Shown here piece after piece: positions 54,770 through 64,000 of a DNA stretch of 64,000 nucleotides (position 1 is its first letter; each line of letters begins with the position of its first letter). The stretch is from Paroedura picta (lineage: Eukaryota > Chordata > Lepidosauria > Squamata > Gekkonidae), in contig NC_135384.1 in NCBI RefSeq assembly GCF_049243985.1, forward strand, positions 16,550,501-16,614,500, in the 5' to 3' direction. The notes beneath the pieces are model-generated. The model worked only from the letters and a program-made list of their open reading frames with translations. It was not told where the DNA came from and did no database searches. The translations under genes and the position numbers were made by a program.

Positions 54770-55130
54770 CTCCCTCTTGAACTGCAGCCACTGTTAATCA
54801 TCCATCCATCACAATGGTTAAAAGCATAACCGGAGAATGGATTTTTGCCCCCGGTCCGGAATAACGGCTCTAATCTGCATTAACGATTGCAAGAAAACCG
54901 AGCCTGGTAGTTATGCTGGGAAATTAAAGCCAAATGGTGAGTGTACAGGGATCTGTTATTTGCACGGGTGAATGAAGATTAGAGGCTTATCTCCACGTTT
55001 TTAATCGTCTGCTCTGTTTTATGGGTGATTTTTAGGCTGCTTTATGCCTAATGATTCATTTTTTTTAACGGCACACGTTTTAATATCACTTTTGTGTTTG
55101 TTTTTTTTAATTACAAGCCATCTCAAGCAG
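54770..55130. promoter_or_regulatory. Candidate conserved regulatory island
   Basis: A repeat-free block with many homeodomain-type TAAT/ATTA cores (GTTAATCATCC, CTGCATTAACGATTG, TTTTTAATCGTC, CCTAATGATTC, TTTTAATATCAC). No open frame of note. It lies upstream of rbfox1l exons and could be an enhancer. The call rests on composition only. Confidence 0.25.
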
Positions 55131-55142
55131 GACTCTGAAATA

Positions 55143-55358
55143 GGGTTGCCAGCTCTGGATTCGGAAATACCTGGAGACTCTGGAGGTGGAGTTGGGAGTG
55201 GGTGATTTTGGGGCAGGGAGGGAGCTCGGTGGAGTATGATGCTATGGGGGCCACCCTCCAAAGCAGCCATTTTCTCCAGGGGAACTAAACACTTTAATCT
55301 GGAGATGAGCTATAATTCCAGGGGGTCCCCAAGTTCTACCTGGGGCCTGGCATCCCTA
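55143..55358. repeat. GGTTGCCA-ended interspersed repeat
   Basis: Full-length copy from TAGGGTTGCCAGCTCTGG to CCTGGCATCCCTA in the orientation opposite to 2864. Confidence 0.75.
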
Positions 55359-55844
55359 CCCTGAAGAGGGAGAGTCAAAATAGCCTACATAAATGAGATA
55401 CAGCTGCAGTAGAGATACTGAAAAAGAAGTTTGCCATTTTTTTTTCACTCTGCACCCTTAACCGTTGTCTGACCTTATGAAGGCTAGCTTTTCCTGGGAC
55501 AACGACCAAGGCAGGAAACCCTTCCCCCGGCTACACGATAGATCAGCCAACTACTGTCCCAGAAAGAGAAGCAGGGCTAGGATGAAGGATGGCAACCCAG
55601 GCGGGAGACCATCAAGGGGACCGGGAGACCATTGGCTAATCCTGCTCTGAGCCATTTCAAACGAGGCATTTGGTATTCTGGTTCATACCCAAGGAAAGCA
55701 AAGAGGCGAGATTGCCTAGGTGAAGAACTGACAGCCACTAGATTAACCAGAGTAGTCCCTCTTCAAGATTTCCTGAGCTTTGGCCTCAATAAGAGAGCCA
55801 CTTCTGATTCAATCATCCATGGCCATCTTTCCGGGAAAGTGCTG

Positions 55845-55995
55845 CAGCTCAGCAGGAGGGAACGTGCTTTCTCCGGAGGAAGTCCAGGTTTAATCCCCAG
55901 TGCTGGCAGCAGAAGCGACCTTCTCAAAACCCTGGCAAGCCACTGCCAGCCAGAGTTGACCACATCAGACTAGACGGGCATAAGGCAGTTTTAGG
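55845..55995 (+). mobile_element. tRNA-derived SINE, older copy
   Basis: B-box-like GGTTTAATCCCCAG and ACTAGACGGGCATAAGGCAG. Related to the copy at 51955. Confidence 0.6.
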
Positions 55996-56038
55996 GGGGC
56001 TGTTTTGCTTTCTAGGGCATTCAAGGCTCTTGTACCCA

Positions 56039-56600
56039 GAATCATAGTGTTGGAAGGGACCTCCTGGGTCTTCTAGTCCAACCCCCTGGCCTCAGGTAGG
56101 TTGCTGGACCATGTTCTTTCTTGAAGGGGTTTCTTAGCAGACAGGGGCAAACCTCTCATACCTCTAAAGTATTGTACAAGTTAGATCTGGAAGAGATGCC
56201 GATAGTCTCTTAGAATCATAGAGTTGGAAGGGACCTCCTGGGTCATCTAGTCCAACCCCCCGCACTATGCAGGACACTCACACCCCAGTCGTTCATCGAC
56301 TGTAACCTGCCACCCCTTTGCCTTCACAGAATCAGCCTCTCCATCAGATGGCTGTCCAGCCTCTGTTTTAAAATTTCCAAAGATGGAGAACCCACCACCT
56401 CCCGAGAAAGCCTGTTCCACTGAGAAACTGCTCTGACTGTCAGGAACTTCTTCCGGATGTTTAGATGGAATTTCTTTTGAATTAATTTCATCCCATTGGA
56501 TCTGGTCTGTCCCTCTGTGTAAAAAGAAGGGGCATTAGTTGACACCGCTTGCCCCACTTTGGCTACTTTAGCCTTCTGACTGAAAGGCTGATTCTGTGAA
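56039..56600 (-). mobile_element. CR1 3' ends, second subfamily
   Basis: The minus strand encodes RKKFLTVRAVSQWNRLSREV and EILKQRLDSH (56324-56557). Below it is the GGACCTCCTGGGTCATCTAG 3' UTR. A second truncated CR1 tail is at 56039-56085. Confidence 0.9.
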
Positions 56601-56848
56601 GGCTCAAGGGGGTGGCAGGTTACAGTGGATGAGCGAGAGGGATGTGAGTGTCCTGCATAGTGCAGGGGGTTGGACTAGAGGACCCAGGAGGTCCCTTCCA
56701 ACTCTATGATTCTAAGAGACTATCGACATCTCTTCCAGATCTAACTTGTACAATACTTTAGAGGTATGAGAGGTTTGCCCCTGAGTTGTCTGATAAGAAA
56801 CCCCTCCAAGAAAGAACATGGTCCAGCAACCCACCTGAGGCCAGGACA
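56084..56848. repeat. Long inverted duplication with ~255-bp arms
   Basis: The left arm 56084-56338 reappears as reverse complement at 56583-56848, around a spacer of about 245 bp. Matching landmarks are CAGGTAGGTTGCTGGACCAT against ATGGTCCAGCAACCCACCTG, and GTATTGTACAAGTTAGATCT against AGATCTAACTTGTACAATAC. The arms contain both CR1 tail and about 110 bp that is not a CR1 3' end. Confidence 0.88.
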
Positions 56849-56964
56849 CAATGCACCTGGGGCACCCCAACCCTCTGGATGAAAATGGGCTGCAACACTG
56901 AGACGAACAAGCAGAGGCAGACTTCAGGGCCTGCAGAAGAAAAGGAGGATGCCAGGGGGTGAGG

Positions 56965-57195
56965 GTAGGGTTGCCAGATCAAGGTTGGAAAACTCCTGGA
57001 GATGCGGGGATAGAGCCTGGGGAGGACAGAGACCTCGAGGACAAGAAATTACAGCTCATCTTCCTATTACCAAGGTCAGTTTCTTTGGAGAAAACAGATG
57101 CCCATAAAGCATCCATTCTCCAGAGGAACTGATCTCGGTAATCGGGAGACGAGCAGATCCTCAAGTCCCACCTGGAGGCTGGCATCCCTAGCTTG
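56965..57195. repeat. GGTTGCCA-ended interspersed repeat
   Basis: From TAGGGTTGCCAGATCAAGG to GGAGGCTGGCATCCCTA. Confidence 0.75.
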
Positions 57196-57519
57196 GGGCT
57201 ACACATGAGATACTACTCTGAGACTGAGCAGATTCCTATCCATCAGGGCAAGTTCTACCATTCGAAAGCAGCCTGCCCCAGGAAACGTGGGTGGGGATGC
57301 CACTGAAGGGCAGCAAGCTGCAGATGTTGGGTTTTTGGGGGGATTTTTTGTTTAAGCTTCTGTCCTAGTTTCCCCCCTGATTAGGGATTCAAAGCAGCTT
57401 CTCACTTGCTCCCCCTTAATCCTCACAACAACTTTGTAGGGTGGGCCCGGCTGAGAGCTTGTGTCAGGCCCAAGGTCACATGGCAGAGCGGGAGATGCAG
57501 CCCCATTGACATTCTAAGC

Positions 57520-57655
57520 CAGGGGTGGGCAAACTGTGGCCCTCCAGATGTCCATGGACTACAAGTCCCATGAGCCCCTGCCAGCAAATGCTGGCAGGGG
57601 CTCATGGGACTTGTAGTCCATGGACATCTGGAGGGCCACAGTTTGCCCACCCTTG
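57520..57655. mobile_element. Palindromic hAT MITE, 136 bp
   Basis: GGGCAAACTGTGG / CTACAAGTCCCATGAG subfamily, like 12193. I see no clear target duplication. It sits in CORE-SINE-like sequence. Confidence 0.93.
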
Positions 57656-57659
57656 CAAT

Positions 57660-59010
57660 CTATCCGCTAGACTACGCCAGCCTTCAGACGTTTGTTATAA
57701 TTCGTTTTTAATCAATGGAGAGGCAAGGAAGGGTTGTCTTCCCGATTTTCCGCCTCAGGCACCGAATCATCTTGGCCCTGTCTGTTTATAGCCTCGCAGA
57801 GGACACAGTGCCCTTCAGACAGAAGATTCAGCAACACACCACTTGTCCCCGTGAGGAGATAAACAGCTGCCAGTGAAGATGGAGCGGCTAGGGGGGGGGG
57901 GACGGGATGGGAAATCTGATAGGGGCGCAGCTGTCTCTTCTGGGGGAAAAAAGTGTTACCCAATATGGACACAGAAACCTGCTCCTCAGAGTCACAGGAG
58001 AAGGAGGAGGCCCTGCGGGAAGGGGGGCGGGGAAGAGAGAACAGACATCTTTGTTTTCTTGAGCCCAAAAATCAGAACTGCCTTCTCTGGAACACAAAAA
58101 TCCCAATTCAGAACCTTCTGTCTAATGGATTGAATCTGTTTTCTAGGCCACGGTCGCTTGAGAGAGAAAAAGGTGACAGGATACAAAACTGTCAACAGGG
58201 ATTTGGTGGGTCAGCGACAGCAATCAAGAACAGACACCAGGAAAAGGAATTTTGGCTGTTTGAACCAAACAATATGTCACACTGAATGCACACACATAGT
58301 GCACACTGCACACTTGGTTTTCCTTTATATATGCAATGAGCATGCTTTGCTCCATGCATGTACAGCTCAACATGTGACTCAGGTTTCACATCCCACATTT
58401 ATCCATTTACTGGTCTGCTGTTCCATTTGCAAAGTGAACACGCCTCATAACTTTCTTACAAAGAGGTATATGCAGGATGGATGTACGTTCACTGTAACTT
58501 GCAAACAGGGCTAATATGTGTAGGCAATTGTATTCCCAGATCTCAGAATCCAACTTTTGGAGCTCATTCAGCGAGGTTCACATGTTGGCTGGCTTCTTTG
58601 AAGAATGCTATGACCGTTTCTGCACAAGGAATTTGCCCCATGACAGCCTCTGGTGGCTGGCAAGTTTCAGAGCCCCCTCCATATAACATTGCCTGCATCC
58701 TGAGGCTGTCCAGGGGCTGGCTCATGTTTTGCCCAGATTTGCCTCGGGATGAGAGAAATCACAAAAAGTGGATTTGCCACTTTTTATCTCACATCCCATT
58801 GGTGAGCAACCAGAGGCAAGCCAGTTTGGAGGGGGAAAGGCACGTGACGATAGTCTCTGCAGTGTCATCCCACCCTTGCACCTGCCCTCCCCTCTCCATT
58901 TCCTGCTCCGAGTAATTAAAAAAAATTGGTGGGGTCAACATTGTAGTGCGACCGCAAAGCTACATTGTCAAAGGTAACATTAAATCTTCTGCAAAGTGTC
59001 TGTGGTCTTT
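57660..59010. other. No gene recognised
   Basis: Mostly unique sequence. The open frames at 57873-58133 and 58481-58915 have no recognisable domain. Confidence 0.45.
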
Positions 59011-59017
59011 TTGGGAC

Positions 59018-59380
59018 CAGGCAGGGAAAATGCAGCCCCATTTCTGTTTTCTGGAGGTGGGGAATGAGCTGGGAATGGGGTGTGTGTGATCAAGCATCCT
59101 TCTCCCGAAGATACAGGGTCTGAGCACTTTGTTTTTAAGCCAACCATTGATACAAAATGGCTTTTGGGGCTTCAGTTACCATGTCTAGCCTTCTTACAAC
59201 TCAGGTAGGCAAAAACAGTCCCATTTGTGTTTTCTGGAGGTGGGGAATGAGCTAGGAAAGAGGGGCGGGGGTGGGTGATCGAGCATCCTTCTCCTGATCA
59301 TTTAGGGGCCTGAGCACCTTGTTTTAAAGCAACCATTGACAAAAAATGACTTTTTTGGCTCCAGGGACCATGTTCAGTGT
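59018..59380 (+). repeat. Two-copy tandem duplication, 183-bp period
   Basis: GTTTTCTGGAGGTGGGGAAT, GAGCATCCTTCTCC and AACCATTGAYACAAAATG-type blocks occur in the same order in both units. The first unit is at about 59018-59200 and the second at about 59201-59380, with moderate divergence. Confidence 0.85.
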
Positions 59381-60684
59381 CTCAGAAATCCATCCAGACA
59401 TAAATAAAGACCAAAAGAACACGAATCCCCCCCCCCAAAAAAAGGGGAGGATGCTGTATCATTCTGGCATTTTAAAAAAAATTAATGTTGGGGCTTGGGA
59501 GGAGGAAGAAAGTTTCAGACCAGGAGAGAACTGCTGTGTTGTGATTGGTGGCTTGCCGTAATTGACAAACCAAGTTGTGGGGTGTGTGTGGAAAGTTGGC
59601 TTGTTTTCCTTTGCAATCTCATCACCGCAATGGGGCAGAGGGAAAACACAGAAGGGGTCTCCTGTGAGCCAGGCTGCAAACACGAGGTTTACCATCCCAC
59701 GTTTGCAGCAAGCAGGAGGCCACGCGTGTTTTACCCCTCCGTGAGGACATGGTCTATGCATTACTGCACAATTGGAGGTGAGGGGTGAGAATCTGGCGAT
59801 CCATACATTCTGTGTTTAGCAGATTTAGGTTTAGACTCAACCGGTTTTTCTGCTGCTGGAAAAGGAAGATGGGGGTCCCCAAGAGGGCTGTGGATAAAAG
59901 CCAAGTAGAAAGGTAGGGAAAGTGAGAGAAAAGGAAAGTGAAAGATAGAAAAAAAAAGGCTAGCCAGATCCAACCCATCATTTCCACGTTACTATTGTTT
60001 GCAGTGTGGCCACAACCACATCTTGTCCGTGGTACCATTACGACTATGCACAGTCCCACAGAACACGTGGTACAATTTCTAGCGACAGGCAGAAGTACAC
60101 CTGCCATTTAATGCAACCTCTTCAGGCCCCAACCCATGAAAGTTTACAGTGGGAGGCCTTGGCACGACTAGTAGGAAGGCCAATAGCTTCTGGGTATATT
60201 TGGTGTAACAATACTCAGAATTTATGCAGCACTGGAGGGCAATCCCAAGCCTTTCCCATACACTATTTAATGAGACAAGGATTCACCCACTCCAGAATCC
60301 CGTATCCTGCCGTGGTCAACAGAGCTGGGAAGAAAGGAGGCCAGGTGTGAAGGCAAGAACTCACCCCTGCCCTCATTAGCATTCAAGGGATGCTTCCACT
60401 AAACCTTGAGATTCTATTGAATGATTATATAGGACCCACCTTTCATAAATGTGTCTGTCTCTTGCCCTTTTTTAAAAAAAGGATCCAAGTTATTTGTCCT
60501 CATCATATCTTGTGGCAGTAAGTTCCACAATTAAGTATAAAAGTTGGATTTTTCTCTTCTGCCAAACCAAACAACTGCATCAGGAAGAGTCCCCTTATTT
60601 TATAGCACTGCCTATTGGACACTGGCACCCCCCCCCCCTCACAAGTTCCTCTCTATGCAATTTTTCTATCAAGTTCAATCTCAG
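59381..60684. other. No gene recognised
   Basis: Unique-looking sequence with short ORFs (for example 60006-60350) and no family features. Confidence 0.45.
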
Positions 60685-60880
60685 GATTTCCAGCCTGCAA
60701 GTGGTTACAACTGATCTTTAGGTGACAGAGATCGGCTGTCCTGGAGAAAACGGATGCTTGGAAGGTGGACTCTGTGGCATTACACCCCATTGAAGTCCTG
60801 CCCCTCCCCAGGCCCCACTTTCCTCAGGCTCAACTCCAAACATCTCTAGGTATTTCTCAACCCAGAGCTGGCAATCCTGC
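60685..60880. repeat. GGTTGCCA-ended interspersed repeat
   Basis: CAACTGATCTTTAGGTGACAGAGATC ... CAACCCAGAGCTGGCAATCC. Confidence 0.7.
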
Positions 60881-61092
60881 TCATGCTATTTCAATGGTAG
60901 CTACAGAGTCATGGAATCTTTGGAATTAGGTGCTGCGAACTTTAAGTAATCCTTGCCGGCTTTAAGTATGCAGTGCCAGATTTTGTTTTGTGGGCATCAG
61001 GATTTGGCTCGCTATATCTTACTTATTAAAACATTTATATTCCACCTTTCCTCTTGGTTCAAGGCAGCATTCAACATGCAAAAGCCATGATA

Positions 61093-61160
61093 GGGGGTTG
61101 GACTAGATGGCCTGTATGGCCCCTTCCAACTCTATGATTCTATGATTCTATGATTCTATA
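61093..61160 (+). mobile_element. CR1 3' tail
   Basis: GGGGGTTGGACTAGATGGCC and four ATTCTATG-type units. Confidence 0.9.
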
Positions 61161-61518
61161 ATTATGACCTTGGGTGGCTACAGGAGACAAAGATAACAAA
61201 TTTAGGTAGTGATGTAAAAAAAAAAATAATTCAAGAATCTTTTCCGTCCTATGCAGGGCAAAGGCATTTCTTTGTGTCCCCTGCCCCCCATAAAATACTA
61301 GCTTAACAAAGATTATGTTTGGTGCTTTAGCAGGCGTTGTGAAATGTTAAGGGACATTTAAGGGGAGAAAGTTAAGGGGAGAAAGGGGAAATAAAAGATA
61401 GAGGGGTTGGTTTGCTCAAACTCCTAACAGCTTATAGTGTTCTAGAGGTGGGAGGTTTGGAGGGTGTAGTATGAGGCATGCATCCCCCTCCCCTCCATGA
61501 TGATATTCTCTGGACATA

Positions 61519-61800
61519 AGGTAAAGATATCCCCTGTGCAAGCACCAGGTCATGTCTGACCCTTGGGGTGACGCCCTCTAGCGTTTTCATGGCAGACTCA
61601 ATACGGGGTGGTTTGCCAGTGCCTTCCCCAGTCATTACCATTTACCCCCCAGCAAGCTGGATACTCATTTTACCGACCTCAGAAGGATGGAAGGCTGAGT
61701 CGACCTTGAGCCAGCTGCTGGGATTGAACTCCCAGCCTCATAGGCAGAGCTTCAGACTGCATGTCTGCTGCCTTACCACTCTGTGCCACAAGAGGCTCTT
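61519..61800 (-). mobile_element. Sauria SINE, second copy
   Basis: Nearly the same as the copy at 155-435. The tRNA-like head is near 61800 and the 3' end near 61520 (AAGGTAAAGATATCCCC on plus). The close similarity suggests both are fairly young. Confidence 0.92.
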
Positions 61801-61854
61801 AAGGAGTGTATTAAATAAGTGCTCAGTATTATATGCCCTGACCTGGATAGCCCA

Positions 61855-62045
61855 GGTGAGGAGGATTTCATTAGATCTGGGCAGCTAAGCTAAGCCCTGG
61901 TTAGTATCTGCATGGGAGAACAACCAAGGAAGTCCAGAGTTGTGACACAGAGACAGGCAAGGGCAGACCACCTCTGAATTACTCTTGCCTAGAAAACCCT
62001 ACATGGGTTACAAGTCAGCTGTGACTTGATGGCAAAAGAAAATAT
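61855..62045 (+). mobile_element. 5S-rRNA-derived SINE
   Basis: CATTAGATCTGGGCAGCTAA, GTATCTGCATGGGAGAACAA, and the end CAAGTCAGCTGTGACTTGAT. Confidence 0.85.
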
Positions 62046-62049
62046 CACC

Positions 62050-62990
62050 ACTAGGAAGAGCTTCTATCTAAGGTTAAGGTCTTCGGGAATCCTTCTGAGA
62101 GCATACCAGCCACTGGAGCCCATGATCAAGTCTCACCTAGGTTGCCTGCATGTGACCCTGGATTGAGAATTTGCAGCATGCAAGATAAATATGAAAACAA
62201 GTTCCATCCCTTTAAAAGAGACTTCACAGGATGCTGCTTTGCAGGGGACGTTGCTTGTCTCAGCGCTATGCAAGACATTTTCTAAATAAAAAAAATTTGA
62301 AAAGACATCCTGCAGGCTGTGGCTGGAGCTGGCATAGTAAGGAGGACGCGGATAAATCAGGGCCTGCTGAGTGTTTCCGAGGGGGTGGTTGGGGGTGTCC
62401 TCCCATGCTGTGTGCCTGAAGGACCTACTGGAGGTGCTACCAACACAGTGCTGGTGACCTGCTTGCTGCTGCCTCTTGCTATGAATCTGTAACACTCCAA
62501 TGATCCAGGGCAGCCTTTAGCCTACACCGAATCATCCAAGACTACTTTGAATGGCTTCTTACTCAATCTGTTCCCCCCACCCACCCACCAAAAAGAAACA
62601 CTTTAAACATTTCCTACGCTTCCTACACTGCTGAGTGCCTGCCAGATATCAGGTATCTCTTTCAGTATACTTTTGGACATCGTTATGAAATGCCCCATAT
62701 CTTTCCCTTCCTGCCGGAGGGCAGCCACGATGGAGCACTGTCTCACTCAGAATGTTGTTTGCCTTCCAATCTTGAGACTTCCTATTGTATCCTAAAATAT
62801 ATGTGTGTGGTTCTTTATGGGAGATTGTATTTCAAATCTGGAATGATTTCTCCACCCCTTAATATCAAAAGGAAAGAAACCCTGCAGAAACGTGCCAACA
62901 ATCCAGTAGTTTCTCTTTTGGTTTTGCTACATCTGACAGCAAAACAGAACCCCCTTTGTCAGGATGTATGATCAGGTTATACACTATTGG
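62050..62990. other. No gene recognised
   Basis: The ORFs here (for example 62133-62495 minus) have no known domain. No strong repeat is identified. Confidence 0.45.
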
Positions 62991-62992
62991 GT

Positions 62993-63190
62993 GGGGTTGC
63001 CATCTCTGGGTTGGGAAATACCAGGATACTTGTGGGTGCAGCCAGGAGTGGGTGGGATTTGGAGCAGGGAGGGACCTCAGTTGTGTATTTTGCTCTGGAA
63101 TCCAGCCTCCCAAGCAGCCATTTTCTCCAGGGGAATTGAGCTCCTTAGCCTGGAGAGGAGTTGCAATTCCGGGGCACCCCTATTTTTGTG
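62993..63190. repeat. GGTTGCCA-ended interspersed repeat
   Basis: GGGGTTGCCATCTCTGGGTTGG to TTGCAATTCCGGGGCACCCC. Confidence 0.72.
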
Positions 63191-63279
63191 TATCCCTGGT
63201 ATCCAGAAGGAACTGGTCTCCCAACTCACTGTGACCCCCAAAGAATCCAATTCAGTGACCAGAGACTTGGAGGCCACCA

Positions 63280-63510
63280 GCGTGATGTGATGGTTAAAGT
63301 GCTGGGCTCACCACTGGGAGATCCAGGTATGAATCCCTCTCTGCCGTGGAAGTTCACTGGATGCCCTTGGGCTAGGCATGTACCCTCAGCCTAAGCTACC
63401 CTCACAGGGGTGTCGTGAGGATCAAATGGGGAGAGGAGAATGATACAAGCTGCTCTGGGTCCTCATTAGGGAGAAAGGCAGGGCATAAAGGAAGTAAATA
63501 GCTAAAACAG
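63280..63510 (+). mobile_element. CORE/MIR-type SINE, forward copy
   Basis: A-box GTGATGTGATGGTTAAAGTG, B-box-like GTATGAATCCC, CORE segment TGCCCTTGGGCTAGGCATG, and tail GCAGGGCATAAAGGAAGTAAA. Confidence 0.8.
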
Positions 63511-64000
63511 TGACCACCGACCCTCTTTAAGAGGCATTTTTATGGGGGTTCCCCTACAGTCCTAGTCCGGCACTTGCATGTTAACTGAAGTATACAGGAA
63601 CAGGCTTTGCTGCCCACAGTGAGGTAATGTAACATTCCTCACAGACACACACACGCACACACTAATAGCTTCTTGGCAATGGGACCCACTGAAGGCTCCA
63701 ATGATCTTAAGAGTACCTTCATGCACAAACAGCAAAGCCCACAGTCCTCCACTGGGCAGAGGCTAGTTGGGAAGAGGAGGGAAGAAATCAACACCCTCAG
63801 TGAAGCCACTCAGCTCCTCCCCAGCCAACAGATAAAAAGGGAGAGGGGTGTGGGAATGTTCTGGAGAAAAGCATTCTGAACATGCTCAGAGGCACTTCCC
63901 TTTCAATTTCTGATTCAACTGTGGTCCTGATAACAAATGGCCCTGAGACCTGATACAAGCAAAAGGTTGGTTAAAGCACCATTTCCCTTGTGGTTTGGGA

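Noticed and set aside
1-64000. CRISPR array, bacterial operon or phage module
   Set aside because: No regular direct repeats with unique spacers and no prokaryotic gene structure. Introns, SINEs and LINEs show vertebrate nuclear DNA.

Overview
This window comes from a squamate reptile (lizard-type) nuclear genome. The evidence is the repeat content: two copies of the tRNA-derived Sauria SINE, 5S-rRNA-derived SINEs, many CORE/MIR-type SINEs, and CR1 LINE ends with the ATTCTATG-type tail. The genes are intron-rich and vertebrate-type. I cannot fix the species; a gecko-like lizard is a guess.

Layout. 1-4.2 kb is repeat-rich intergenic DNA. An intact one-coding-exon olfactory receptor (class II, family 2/13-like) lies at 4217-5140 on the plus strand. 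On the minus strand, 7468-12764 holds two exons: a pyrin domain (12462-12764) and a complete PRY-SPRY/B30.2 domain (7468-8064). They are in compatible phase and look like one small inflammasome-type gene. The intron between them is filled by a decayed CR1 LINE, SINEs and a hAT MITE. 12.8-21.6 kb is intergenic and full of SINE and CR1 debris. The complete coding part of THAP7 (four exons, minus strand) runs from 26545 to 21855. Its probable CpG promoter is at 27.9-28.8 kb, with TCTCGCGAGA, NRF1-like and ETS-like sites.

From 29 to 37 kb the plus strand is strikingly purine-rich and contains one Ty1/copia-type LTR fossil. From 38 to 49 kb the minus strand carries ten coding exons of an RBFOX-family splicing regulator. 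By sequence it is the fourth paralogue, rbfox1l, known from fish and not present as a gene in mammals. All ten exons join in frame (774 nt including the stop), from just upstream of the RRM to the C terminus. N-terminal exons were not found between 49 kb and the end of the window; they are probably farther upstream or too divergent to see. 49-64 kb holds repeats, a long inverted duplication, a two-copy tandem duplication, and one repeat-free AT-rich island that could be a conserved regulatory element.

The most conspicuous repeat is a 113-148 bp near-perfect palindromic hAT MITE. It is present about sixteen times, often with perfect 8-bp target duplications centred on TA. I see no sign of a bacterial-style operon, CRISPR array or mobile defence island. 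The three best biological leads are the rbfox1l gene, the minimal PYD-B30.2 gene next to an olfactory receptor, and the palindromic MITE family packed into the rbfox1l introns.
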